Shown here piece by piece: positions 15,137 to 23,527 of a DNA stretch of 64,000 nucleotides. The position numbers and the translations under genes are program-made. Origin of the DNA: Dehalococcoidales bacterium. GTDB taxonomy: Bacteria; Chloroflexota; Dehalococcoidia; Dehalococcoidales; UBA5760. Every line of letters starts with the position of its first letter. Position 1 is the first letter of the stretch. The DNA lies in NCBI GenBank assembly GCA_028716225.1, contig JAQUQE010000005.1, forward strand, positions 1-64,000, read 5' to 3'. The notes under the pieces are model-generated. The model had not been told where the DNA came from and made no database searches. It worked only from the letters and a program-made list of their open reading frames with translations.

Positions 15137-16156
15137 ATGTTAACTGAGGAACAGGTAAAGAAAAGCCTGAACGAGGTGCTGGTGCCGGGCGTCAAGCGCA
15201 GCCTGGCAGCAATGAATATGATCCGCGGGATAGCAGTTTCCGACGGTAAGGTAGACATCACGCTGGCGTCAGCGGCACTGGGTGAACCAGTCCAGGAATG
15301 GCTCGGAAATAAGGTGAAGGAAACTGTCGGGAAACTGAGCGACGCCGACAGTGTGCAGGTGGAATTCGTCGAGGCCAAGCCGGCTGAGCTGAATCGAATC
15401 GGAGCAATTATCGCCGTGATGAGCGGTAAGGGAGGAGTGGGCAAGTCCCTGGTATCCGGCCTTACCGCAATAGCCCTTAAGCGACAGGGTTACGAGGTCG
15501 GTATTCTGGATGCGGATATCACCGGCCCCAGCATCCCCAAGATGATGGGGATCAACGAGCGGCCCGCGGGCAGCAGTACCGGAATTCTGCCGGTACTCTC
15601 CCGGTCCGGTATCGAGGTAATATCCTTTAATCTGCTGCTGCAGCAGGAGGAGGATGCCGTCATCTGGCGCGGCCCCCTCATCTCCAGGGCAATTACCCAG
15701 TTCTGGGAGGAAGTAGTCTGGGGTAGACTCGATTACCTTATTATCGATCTGCCGCCGGGGACTGCCGATGCTCCCCTGACCGTGATGCAGACCCTGCCGG
15801 TATCGGGGGTAATCATCGTCTCCACACCCCAGGACCTGACCAACATGATAGTCAAAAAAGCAGTCAGCATGGCTAAGAAGATGGACAAGCCAATCCTGGG
15901 AGTAATCGAGAATATGAGCTACCTCTATGTGGCCGAGATAGACAAAAAAATCGAGCTTTTTGGTAAAAGCAAGGGTAAGGAGCTATCACAAGCAGCCGAT
16001 GCGCCGCTGCTGGGTGAGTTGCCCATCGACCCTGAGCTGGCCAAATTATGCGACGAAGGGAATATAGAGCGCTACAGCTCGGATGCCTTCAGCAGCCTGA
16101 CCCAAGCCCTCAACAAAGCACTATCCCTGCCCAAAAAAGATAAAACCGGGAGCTGA
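15137..16156 (+). CDS. Mrp/ApbC-type ATPase without the CPxC motif
   Basis: I chose the ATG at 15137 because AGGAG lies 6 bases upstream; the ATG at 15131 is too close to it. Residues 1-85 are a MIP18/DUF59-like domain. The NBP35/Mrp ATPase follows, with the Walker A MSGKGGVGKS, DADITGPSIPKMMG, a Walker B DLPPGTADAPLTVMQT and VIENMSYLYV. In typical Mrp proteins the ENMSY segment leads to a CPxC pair that binds a bridging cluster. Here VAEIDKKIELFGKSKG follows and no Cys pair is present. It may deliver clusters in a heteromer or differ in function. Confidence 0.85.
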   Translation: MLTEEQVKKSLNEVLVPGVKRSLAAMNMIRGIAVSDGKVDITLASAALGEPVQEWLGNKVKETVGKLSDADSVQVEFVEAKPAELNRIGAIIAVMSGKGGVGKSLVSGLTAIALKRQGYEVGILDADITGPSIPKMMGINERPAGSSTGILPVLSRSGIEVISFNLLLQQEEDAVIWRGPLISRAITQFWEEVVWGRLDYLIIDLPPGTADAPLTVMQTLPVSGVIIVSTPQDLTNMIVKKAVSMAKKMDKPILGVIENMSYLYVAEIDKKIELFGKSKGKELSQAADAPLLGELPIDPELAKLCDEGNIERYSSDAFSSLTQALNKALSLPKKDKTGS

Positions 16157-16160
16157 AAAC

Positions 16161-16610
16161 ATGGTTTTGGAACGCCAGGAACACGAAGACCTCATCGAGT
16201 CAAAGATGAGAGAGGCATACAGTGAGGAAGTGGTCGATCATGCCCTGCACCCGAGGAATCTGGGGGACATGAAAGATGCCGACGCATTCGGTAGAATTAC
16301 CGGACCCTGCGGCGACACCATGGAGATATGGCTCAAAGTAAGCGGCGATAAAGTTACCGCCGCCAGCTTTGCCACTGACGGCTGCGCCGCCACTATCTCG
16401 ACAGGAAGCATGGTCACCGAGATGGTCAAAGGGAAAACAGTGGGTGAAGTCCTCGGCATCAGCCAGCAGGACATACTGGATGCCTTGAATGGGCTGCCGG
16501 AAGGCAACCGGCACTGTGCCCTTCTTGCCGCCAATACTCTGAAAAAGGCGGCCAAGGACTACCTGGCTTTCCGCAAAGAGCCCTGGAAAAGGGCCTACCG
16601 CAAGTATTGA
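16161..16610 (+). CDS. IscU/NifU-type Fe-S scaffold protein
   Basis: A 149-residue scaffold. The three cluster-binding cysteines are all present in the family contexts: GPCGDTMEI (near residue 51), DGCAATISTG (near 75) and HCALLAANTL (near 114). The Asp after the first Cys matches the IscU pattern. It lies 4 bases past the Mrp-like gene, so the cluster-carrier series (ATPases, scaffold) is probably one operon. No desulfurase is adjacent; one starts at 63914. Confidence 0.88.
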   Translation: MVLERQEHEDLIESKMREAYSEEVVDHALHPRNLGDMKDADAFGRITGPCGDTMEIWLKVSGDKVTAASFATDGCAATISTGSMVTEMVKGKTVGEVLGISQQDILDALNGLPEGNRHCALLAANTLKKAAKDYLAFRKEPWKRAYRKY

Positions 16611-16630
16611 AATAAAGGAGGAAGCTGAAG

Positions 16631-17275
16631 ATGCCTCCCATAGTTTCTATCATCGGCAGGTCGAAGTCGGGAAAGACAACCCTTATCGAGAAGCTGCTCG
16701 CCGAGCTGACCGGGAGGGGCTATCTGATAGCTACCATCAAACATACCCTCCGGAACGTCGACCTTGATGAACCGGGTAAAGACAGCTGGCGCCACATCAA
16801 GGCGGGAAGCCATTCCACTATTCTCAGTTGCCCGGGCAAGGCGGTACTCATCAGGCCGGTCGAGGAAGGGGTTACGACCGGCGAGCTGGGCCGGATGCTG
16901 GGTGAAGACTACGACCTTATCATTACCGAAGGGTTCAAGCAGGGCGATGCCCCCAAGATAGAAGTACACCGCAGGGAGATCGGCCCTCCCTTGAGCAATA
17001 TCAAGAAGCTTATCGCCATCGTCAGCGACGAACCGCTGGAGAGCAAGGTAAGGCAGTTCTCACTGGAGGACATCAAAGGCCTGGCCGACCTCCTGGAAAA
17101 GGGTATGATAATACCCCAGATGGAGAGGACCACCCTCTATATCAACAACGTTCCCGCACAACTGAGCAACTTTCCCAGGGAATTCATTACCAATACCCTG
17201 CTGGGGATGGTCTCTTCGCTAAAGGGAGTGGGTAAGGTCAAGAGCCTCGATATTTTCCTGAAACGAAGGAAATAA
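16631..17275 (+). CDS. mobB: MobB-type molybdopterin nucleotide-handling GTPase
   Basis: A 214-residue protein. The first 160 residues match MobB: P-loop GRSKSGKTTLIEKL (residues 8-21), the IKHT motif near residue 37, a central RHIKAGSH, LIITEGFKQG and the KIEVHRRE strand. MobB assists attachment of GMP to molybdopterin with MobA; a MobA is encoded at 37248. A 50-residue C-terminal extension (ERTTLYINN and beyond) is not in the shortest MobB proteins. AAAGGAGG precedes the ATG. Confidence 0.85.
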   Translation: MPPIVSIIGRSKSGKTTLIEKLLAELTGRGYLIATIKHTLRNVDLDEPGKDSWRHIKAGSHSTILSCPGKAVLIRPVEEGVTTGELGRMLGEDYDLIITEGFKQGDAPKIEVHRREIGPPLSNIKKLIAIVSDEPLESKVRQFSLEDIKGLADLLEKGMIIPQMERTTLYINNVPAQLSNFPREFITNTLLGMVSSLKGVGKVKSLDIFLKRRK

Positions 17276-17286
17276 GGAGAAAGGTC

Positions 17287-18270
17287 ATGGATTCTATCAG
17301 CTACGGCCCGGTCCCATCCCGCCGGCTAGGACGCAGCCTGGGTATCAATAATATCCCGCCCAAGATATGCACCTATGCCTGCGTCTACTGTCAGCTCGGC
17401 AAGACCATCAATATGCAGGTGGATCGAGAATCCTTTTACCGGCCGGAGGAGATTATCCGGTCAGTAACGAATCAGGTTAACAAGGTCAAAGAGAGAAACG
17501 AACCGGTAGAATATCTGACTTTCGTCCCCGACGGTGAACCTACTCTGGACATAAATCTGGGCAAAGAGATCGAGCTTTTGCGGCCGCTCGGCATCAAGAT
17601 CGCCATAATCAGTAACGCCTCTCTTATCTGGCGTGAAGACGTCAGGGAGGAACTGAGCAAAGCCGATTGGGTCTCACTGAAGATAGATGCCGTAAGCGAA
17701 GAGGTCTGGCGCCGGATAATCTGGCCCCACAAGTCGCTGGAGCTCAAAGCGATTCTGGAGGGCATGCTCGACTTCGCCGCCGCCTTCAAGGGTGAGCTGG
17801 TTACCGAGACCATGCTCATCCAGGATTTCAACGACAACAGCGAAGAACTGGAGAAAATAGCTCGATTCCTGACCAGGCTGAAGCCGCACAGGGCCTACCT
17901 GGCCATCCCAACCAGGCCACCGGCCAGAAAGGAGATAAAGGCTGCTTCCGAGTCGGCGATAAATATGGCCTACCAGATCTTCTCGAAGAGATTAAGTAAT
18001 GTCGAGTATCTCATCGGCTACGAAGGAAACGCCTTTGCCTCCACCGGCAACATTAAAAATGACCTGCTCGGCATCACTTCAGTGCACCCGATGAGAGAAG
18101 AAGCCGTGATAGAACTGCTGGATAAGACGGGCGATGATTGGTCGGTGATAGAAAAGCTGATGAAGGACGGCGCCCTGGTGAAGCTGGAATATCAGGGGAA
18201 GAAATTCTATATGCGGAAACTGCCCGATAGAGCCAGGGCGAAAGGGGAGCCCGGCAAAGAGGGAGGATAA
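17287..18270 (+). CDS. Radical SAM protein, COG0731-like
   Basis: A 327-residue protein. The CxxxCxxC iron-sulfur motif is CTYACVYC (residues 23-30). It is preceded by SRRLGRSLGINN and followed by FVPDGEPTLD, both typical of the COG0731 Fe-S oxidoreductase group related to wyosine enzymes. The C-terminus (residues 265-315) adds a winged-helix-like part (VIELLDKTGDDWSVIEKL). The reaction is unknown. It lies 12 bases after mobB and 7 before the ATP-NAD-kinase-like gene, in an operon of enzyme types whose shared pathway is not obvious. Confidence 0.8.
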   Translation: MDSISYGPVPSRRLGRSLGINNIPPKICTYACVYCQLGKTINMQVDRESFYRPEEIIRSVTNQVNKVKERNEPVEYLTFVPDGEPTLDINLGKEIELLRPLGIKIAIISNASLIWREDVREELSKADWVSLKIDAVSEEVWRRIIWPHKSLELKAILEGMLDFAAAFKGELVTETMLIQDFNDNSEELEKIARFLTRLKPHRAYLAIPTRPPARKEIKAASESAINMAYQIFSKRLSNVEYLIGYEGNAFASTGNIKNDLLGITSVHPMREEAVIELLDKTGDDWSVIEKLMKDGALVKLEYQGKKFYMRKLPDRARAKGEPGKEGG

Positions 18271-18276
18271 GCAGAC

Positions 18277-19383
18277 ATGGCGAAAAGAATAGGTCTGATA
18301 GTGAACCCGATAGCCGGAATGGGTGGCAGCGTCGGCCTGAAGGGGACGGACGGCAAGATGTATCCCAAAGCCGTCGAATTAGGCGCGGAGCCGGTTACGG
18401 CAGCCAGGGCAAAGGTCTTTCTGTCCCACCTAAAACATAAGGATAAGCTGTTATTCTCCGTCGCTCCGGGCAGGATGGGAGAGGATATCGCACGAGATGC
18501 CGGCATCAAATTTACCGTGGTATCTTCGCTACCCGGAGAAAAAACGTCTGCCGACGACACTCGGAGAATCGGCCGGGAGATGAGCAGTGAAGTAGACCTG
18601 CTGGTATTTGTCGGCGGGGACGGCACCGCCCGGGACGTCTACGACGCCGTGGGTCTGAAGACCCCGGCCATCGGAGTCCCGTCAGGAGTAAAGATGTTCG
18701 GTGCCGTATTTGCGGTCAATGCCATAGCAGCGGCTGAGATTGTCGATGCCTTTATCGAGGGCAACGCCGCCATCTCGGAAAAAGAGGTTATGGACATCAA
18801 CGAAGAGGCATACCGGGAAGGAAGGCTGGAGAGCAAGCTCTACGGCTACCTGATGGTCCCCGAGGTAGCCGGGCTGGTGCAGTCGGGGAAAGAAGCCACT
18901 ACCTATAGCGAATCATCCCATGAAAATCAGACGGCAATCGCACGCTACATCATCGAAGGCATGCTAGCAGACACGCTGTACCTGCTCGGGGCCGGTTCCA
19001 CCACCACGGCCATAGCGGAAAGACTCAAGGTCAAAAAAACGCTGCTCGGCGTTGACGCTATCTACAATAACAGAGTCGTGGCGGGCAACCTGAACGAGAA
19101 AGGAATTCTGGAACTGCTCAAGCATCACAAAAAAGTGAAAATTATCATCTCTCCCATCGGGGGCAACGGCTTCATCTTCGGCCGGGGTAACCAGGAATTC
19201 TCCCCCGCCGTACTCAAGCTGATTGAGAAAGAGGACATTATCGTGGTGGCTACCCGAGACAAGATAAACAGGGCCGCCAGCCTGAGGGTCGATACCAACG
19301 ATGCCGCGGTAGACAGTAAGCTGAAAGGCTTTATGAGAGTGGTAACCCACTACAACGAAGAAGTAGTAGTGGAGGTCGTTTAG
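18277..19383 (+). CDS. ATP-NAD kinase-like (AcoX/COG3199) protein
   Basis: A 368-residue protein of the ATP-NAD/AcoX kinase superfamily. It shows IGLIVNPIAGMGG at the N-terminus, VFVGGDGTARDVYDA (the GGDGT nucleotide motif, near residue 112) and IGVPSGVKMFGAVF. The C-terminal half has GAGSTTTAIAERL and SPIGGNGFIFGRGNQ. Members are often encoded with radical SAM or amino-acid enzymes, and the substrate need not be NAD. A house-keeping NAD kinase is normally shorter and differs in the C-terminal domain. Confidence 0.75.
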   Translation: MAKRIGLIVNPIAGMGGSVGLKGTDGKMYPKAVELGAEPVTAARAKVFLSHLKHKDKLLFSVAPGRMGEDIARDAGIKFTVVSSLPGEKTSADDTRRIGREMSSEVDLLVFVGGDGTARDVYDAVGLKTPAIGVPSGVKMFGAVFAVNAIAAAEIVDAFIEGNAAISEKEVMDINEEAYREGRLESKLYGYLMVPEVAGLVQSGKEATTYSESSHENQTAIARYIIEGMLADTLYLLGAGSTTTAIAERLKVKKTLLGVDAIYNNRVVAGNLNEKGILELLKHHKKVKIIISPIGGNGFIFGRGNQEFSPAVLKLIEKEDIIVVATRDKINRAASLRVDTNDAAVDSKLKGFMRVVTHYNEEVVVEVV

Positions 19384-19400
19384 AGATAGCTGCCGGAAAA

Positions 19401-20384
19401 ATGGTTATCGAATTAAATCGAAATGAGCTCTCATACCCTCCCCCGCCCGGTGTAATCGAGGCTGCCCGGAAAGGCCTGCAGGGGATAAACCGCTATGCCA
19501 CAGTAAGAGAAATAGCCGAGCTGAGAAGTGCGCTCTCCGGCTACTGCGGCATAGCCGAGGAGTCCATATTCGTTACCTCCGGAGTCGAGATACTGCTCGG
19601 TCAGCTCATCCAGCTCTTCTCAAGGAAGGGGGGGGTTGTCATTATAGACCCTACCTTCTTCATTATTACCCGGGTGGCGGAATCGCTAAAGACCAGGCTG
19701 CGTAAGGTCAGACTGATAAGACCATCCCTGGATTTACCCATGGAGCCCCTGATCGATGAAGCAAGGGACGCCGCCCTGGTGGTGATAGACAGTCCCAATA
19801 ATCCCACGGGGAAACTACTCCTGGACCGGGAATCGACCAAGAAAATCTGTGCAAGCACCAAAGGTATGCTGCTGGTAGACGAGAGCTACTGTGAGTTTGC
19901 CGGTTTCAGCGTTATTGACATGGTAAAGAACTACAGCAACCTCATCGTCACCCGGACTATGAGCAAGGCCTTCGGACTGGCCGGGTTGAAGATAGGCTAT
20001 ATGGCTGCCGCAGAAGACGTGCTGAGGGACCTTTCCAGCCTGGAGGTAGCTCTCAGGCCGACGACGCCAAGCGCCTACGCTACCGTCGCCGCCCTGAAGG
20101 ATATCGAATATATGAAAAACAACGTTGCACTGGTCGGCAAGGAGCGGGAAAGGGTAAGCAGAGCAGCATCTGCGATGGGGGTAGAGGTATACCCCAGCAG
20201 TACCAACTTCCTCCTCATGCGAACCAGTCAAGCAAACGCGGCCAGAAAGCTGAAAGACCTGGGGGTGATAGTGTTTGACCCCTCAAATCAGTTCTCTTCT
20301 CAATTCATCCGGGTATCCATCGGTACCCCGGATGAGAACAACAGCTTCCTCTCTGCTCTGGAAAAAGTCATTGCCATGGAGTGA
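19401..20384 (+). CDS. HisC/CobD-like aminotransferase
   Basis: A 327-residue fold-type I PLP enzyme. Visible are ELNRNELSYPPPP (family N-terminus), the YATVREIAELRSALSGY helix, DSPNNPTGK, LLVDESYCEF (Asp for the PLP ring), and the PLP-lysine segment TRTMSKAFGLAGLKIGY. The C-terminal Arg is in FIRVSIGTPDEN. This fits histidinol-phosphate aminotransferase and the CobD group. No other his gene is adjacent (hisF is at 59011), and there are no cobalamin genes, so I leave the substrate open. Confidence 0.75.
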   Translation: MVIELNRNELSYPPPPGVIEAARKGLQGINRYATVREIAELRSALSGYCGIAEESIFVTSGVEILLGQLIQLFSRKGGVVIIDPTFFIITRVAESLKTRLRKVRLIRPSLDLPMEPLIDEARDAALVVIDSPNNPTGKLLLDRESTKKICASTKGMLLVDESYCEFAGFSVIDMVKNYSNLIVTRTMSKAFGLAGLKIGYMAAAEDVLRDLSSLEVALRPTTPSAYATVAALKDIEYMKNNVALVGKERERVSRAASAMGVEVYPSSTNFLLMRTSQANAARKLKDLGVIVFDPSNQFSSQFIRVSIGTPDENNSFLSALEKVIAME

Positions 20385-20422
20385 GTCGCTCACCCTATAC
20401 TTAAAGTCAAGGGGAGGATATC

Positions 20423-21304
20423 TTGAAGACCCGTCTGGATTGTATACCCTGTTTCTTCAGACAGGCTCTGGGAGTTGCCAGAGCAACCACTGACGACATA
20501 AATATTCACCGCCGGGTGCTGAACGAAGTAGCCGGTTTGATACCGGAGTTACCGCTTGAGATTACACCACCAGAAATAGCTCAGAGGGTTTACCGTCTCA
20601 CCTACCAGATTACCGGTAACAACGATCCCTATCAAGCGGAGAAGAGAAAGGCTAACGAAAGAGCCCTCGCTCTTTATCCCTATCTGAAAAAGACAGTCGC
20701 TGATTCTGATGAACCACTACTTACCGCCAGCAAGCTGGCAATCGGGGGAAATTCCATAGACCTGGGGCCCACTTCAAGATATGCGGCAATCAACTCTATT
20801 ATCGCCCCGGCGCTGGCCGACAATCTTAGCATCAATGATTATGAGATACTCTGCAACAGCATCAATGAATCCAGGCGTATTCTTTACCTGGGAGACAATG
20901 CCGGGGAGATCCTGTTCGACAGGATACTTATCGAAGAAATCAAGCAGATTAAGGACATTCGCGTTGACTTTGTGGTCAGGGAGAGCCCGATTATCAATGA
21001 CGCCACAATGACTGATGCGAGATACGTCGGCCTGGATAGAGTGGCTAATCTCATATCCAGCGGCTCAGATGCTCCGGCCACCGTTCTGTCCCAGTGCTCT
21101 GACAAGATACTTGAGCTCTATTACGCCGCTGATATGATTATTGCCAAGGGGCAAGGGAACTTCGAGTCCTTAAGCGAAGAAGAGGGGAACATATTTTTTC
21201 TACTTAAGGCAAAGTGCGATGTAATTGCTAAAATACTTGAGGTGGGAATTGGTGGCGCCGTACTCAAGAAACAGACTCTGTCACTATCCCACTCGGTCTT
21301 GTAA
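20423..21304 (+). CDS. DUF89/ARMT1-like phosphatase
   Basis: TTG start with GGGGAGG upstream. The 293-residue protein has the DUF89 family hallmarks: the N-terminal KTRLDCIPCF (CxxC), GDNAGEILFDRI (metal-binding Asp and Asn), an Asp segment VVRESPIINDATMTDAR, and the late MIIAKGQGNFESL (Gly/Asn/Glu site). The family removes phosphate from damaged or side-product sugar phosphates. In operons with a kinase-like protein it may clear a phosphorylated by-product, but that is inference. It is the last gene before the bidirectional terminator at 21331. Confidence 0.78.
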   Translation: MKTRLDCIPCFFRQALGVARATTDDINIHRRVLNEVAGLIPELPLEITPPEIAQRVYRLTYQITGNNDPYQAEKRKANERALALYPYLKKTVADSDEPLLTASKLAIGGNSIDLGPTSRYAAINSIIAPALADNLSINDYEILCNSINESRRILYLGDNAGEILFDRILIEEIKQIKDIRVDFVVRESPIINDATMTDARYVGLDRVANLISSGSDAPATVLSQCSDKILELYYAADMIIAKGQGNFESLSEEEGNIFFLLKAKCDVIAKILEVGIGGAVLKKQTLSLSHSVL

Positions 21305-21330
21305 AACAAGCTTACCTTAACCGGAAACAA

Positions 21331-21360
21331 AAAGGGGTAAAGATAAATCTTTACCCCTTT
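21331..21360. terminator. Bidirectional Rho-independent terminator
   Basis: AAAGGGGTAAAGAT and ATCTTTACCCCTTT form a perfect 14-bp stem with a 2-base loop. It is flanked by A and T runs on both sides and lies between the convergent DUF89 and panC genes. Confidence 0.8.
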
Positions 21361-21410
21361 AAGTATGGTCCAAGGCTTACAAGAAGCCGTAGAGCACTTT
21401 CGAAAAGAGA

Positions 21411-22241
21411 TTATAACACGATATTATCGATAAGTCTAGTTCCTCCGATTCTTACCGCCAGCGAGACCAGAACCGGCGGTTTAACCTCATCCAGCTCGTT
21501 CAGGGTATCAGTACCGGCTATAGAGACGTAATCAATAATGGCCAGCGGTTCTTTCTCAATCAGCGCTATCATCTCCCGCCTCAAGCGTCCGGCATCCGTC
21601 TCCCCCTCCCGCCATAGCCTTTGCGCCAGACAGAGCGCCCGGTAGAGTACCAGCGCCGCCCTGCGCTCAGCAGGGTTAAGGTAGATATTACGGCTGCTCA
21701 TCGCCAGCCCATCCGGTTCACGCACGGTAGGCAAGGTAGCGACTTCCAGATCCATATTTAGATCAGCCACCATCTTTTTAATCACCGCCGCCTGCTGAGC
21801 ATCTTTCTGTCCGAAATAAGCTCGAGTCGGCCGGACGATATTAAAAAGCTTGGCCACTACGGTAGCAACACCCCTGAAGTGACCGGGGCGGCAGGCTCCC
21901 TCCAGACGCTCGGTTATTTTGCCACCATCCACATAGACACCGAACCGCCCGGGGTACATCTCGGCAGCCGAGGGCATAAAGACGGCATCAACCGCCTCCT
22001 CTGCCAGCAGAGCCAGGTCACGCTCGATATCACGGGGATAGCTGGCAAGGTCCTCCTGCGGGCCGAACTGCGTCGGGTTAACAAATATACTGACCACCAC
22101 CGACCGGTTTTCCGCCCTGGCCCCCCTCACCAGAGAGAGATGACCCTCGTGAAGATAGCCCATCGTAGGCACGAAGCCGACCGGTTCGGCAAGCTCCCGC
22201 CTCAGACACCTCATCTCGGCTATTTTTTCGACGACCCGCAC
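21411..22241 (-). CDS. panC: Pantoate--beta-alanine ligase
   Basis: A 276-residue protein. It joins pantoate and beta-alanine with ATP to make pantothenate. Motifs are FVPTMGYLHEGHLSLV (HxGH, residues 23-38), FVNPTQF, PSAAEMYP, the RPTRAYFGQKDAQQ segment (KDxQQ), and the SSRNIYLN signature. Length is typical. It is the last gene of the DUF2520-panD-panB-panC operon and ends 50 bases from the convergent terminator. Confidence 0.95.
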   Translation of the reverse strand: MRVVEKIAEMRCLRRELAEPVGFVPTMGYLHEGHLSLVRGARAENRSVVVSIFVNPTQFGPQEDLASYPRDIERDLALLAEEAVDAVFMPSAAEMYPGRFGVYVDGGKITERLEGACRPGHFRGVATVVAKLFNIVRPTRAYFGQKDAQQAAVIKKMVADLNMDLEVATLPTVREPDGLAMSSRNIYLNPAERRAALVLYRALCLAQRLWREGETDAGRLRREMIALIEKEPLAIIDYVSIAGTDTLNELDEVKPPVLVSLAVRIGGTRLIDNIVL

Positions 22242-22273
22242 TACTATCCACCTCGCCTCACGGGGGCAGCAAG

Positions 22274-23101
22274 CTATTTGCTCAGTCTGTCTAGTATGCT
22301 CTCGTCCATCGAGAAGCTCTGCTGATCGGTGGGGAAGAGGCCATCCTTTACCTCTCTAACATACTCGGTGATGGCAGCCCGGCTCGCCTCGGCTAATTTA
22401 GCATACTGTTTGGCATGCCGGGGTACGAAATCGGTAAACAAACCCAGAATATCGCTGATGACCTGGACCTGGCCGTCACAGCCGGCGCCAGCCCCTATGC
22501 CAATGGTAGGAATACTGATGCTCCGGGTAATCAGCGCCGCCAATGGAGCGGGTACCGTTTCCAGGACAACGGCAAAGGCGCCTGCCTGATCCAGGGCACG
22601 GGCGTCCTCAATCAGCCTGGCAGCGGCCTCGTCACTCTTGCCCTGTACCTTAAAACCACCCAGTTGATTGATCGACTGGGGTGTCAGGCCGATGTGTCCC
22701 ATCACCGGTATCCCGCAATTAACGATGCTCCTTACCGTCTCCGCCATATGTACACCGCCCTCGAGCTTAACCGCCTGGGCGCCAGCCTCCTGAATAAAGC
22801 GGGCGGCGTTACGCTGGGCATCGGTAACATTAGCATAGGTCATAAACGGCAAATCACCGATTACCAAAGTGCGGCTGGAGCCTCTGACCACAGCCCTGGT
22901 ATGGTGCAGCATTTCATCCATCGTCACCGGTATCGTCGACTGATAACCCAGGACCACCATTCCCAGGCTATCCCCGACCAGAGTGAGCGGCACTCCCACC
23001 TCATCGATGATGCCGGCCATAACATAATCATAGGCGGTCAGCATAGCGATTTTCTCGCCCTTCCGCTTCATTTCCTTTATTTCGTTAATGGAAATCCGCA
23101 C
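22274..23101 (-). CDS. panB: 3-methyl-2-oxobutanoate hydroxymethyltransferase
   Basis: A 275-residue TIM-barrel enzyme. It adds a hydroxymethyl group from 5,10-methylene-THF to ketoisovalerate. Visible are MLTAYDYVMA, LVGDSLGMVVLGYQST, GDLPFMTY, KLEGGV, GHIGLTPQS and IGIGAGAGCDGQV with the metal and substrate residues. A GGAGAGGAG ribosome site precedes the ATG. It lies 33 bases upstream of panC. Use of methylene-THF ties it to the one-carbon pool that the MetV/MetH-type genes in the window also serve. Confidence 0.95.
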   Translation of the reverse strand: MRISINEIKEMKRKGEKIAMLTAYDYVMAGIIDEVGVPLTLVGDSLGMVVLGYQSTIPVTMDEMLHHTRAVVRGSSRTLVIGDLPFMTYANVTDAQRNAARFIQEAGAQAVKLEGGVHMAETVRSIVNCGIPVMGHIGLTPQSINQLGGFKVQGKSDEAAARLIEDARALDQAGAFAVVLETVPAPLAALITRSISIPTIGIGAGAGCDGQVQVISDILGLFTDFVPRHAKQYAKLAEASRAAITEYVREVKDGLFPTDQQSFSMDESILDRLSK

Positions 23102-23150
23102 TTTTTCTCCTCTCCTTTCTCTATCTTATCCGGAGGAACCGCACCCGTCC

Positions 23151-23525
23151 TCAGTATAGGAAAGGCGCAACCGCCTGTTTACTTTTAACGATGACATTTT
23201 GCGCATCAACATAGACCAGTGTAGGCACCAGATTAAGCGCCTCATCATCACTAAGATAGCAGTAGGTAAGGATGATAACCTTGTCACCCTTAGCCACCAT
23301 CCTTGCCGCAGCACCGTTTAAGCAGATTTCACCGCTTTCATCCCCCTCGATAGCATAGGTAGTGAAACGGGCGCCGTTATTGATGTCCAGAACTTCCACC
23401 TGCTCGTAGGGGAGAATATCGGCCGACTGCATCAGATGCCTGCCAATAGTAATACTGCCTTCATAATCGATATTGCATTGAGTAACCCGGGCCCGGTGGA
23501 TTTTACTCTTCAGCATTTTTCTCAT
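23151..23525 (-). CDS. panD: Aspartate 1-decarboxylase
   Basis: A 124-residue pyruvoyl enzyme. It self-cleaves at the Gly-Ser pair in YEGSITI (near residue 22-23), forming the pyruvoyl group that makes beta-alanine from Asp. The SKIHRARVT start, GARFTTYAIEG and LNGAAARMVAKGDKVIIL are typical. I chose the ATG at 23525 because GGGGAGG lies about 7 bases before it; a second ATG three codons on is possible. Operon position between the DUF2520 and panB genes. Confidence 0.92.
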   Translation of the reverse strand: MRKMLKSKIHRARVTQCNIDYEGSITIGRHLMQSADILPYEQVEVLDINNGARFTTYAIEGDESGEICLNGAAARMVAKGDKVIILTYCYLSDDEALNLVPTLVYVDAQNVIVKSKQAVAPFLY

Positions 23526-23527
23526 TA

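Noticed and set aside
22415-23188. Long plus-strand frame (257 codons) opposite panB
   Set aside because: It is the complement of panB; no ribosome site and no domain.
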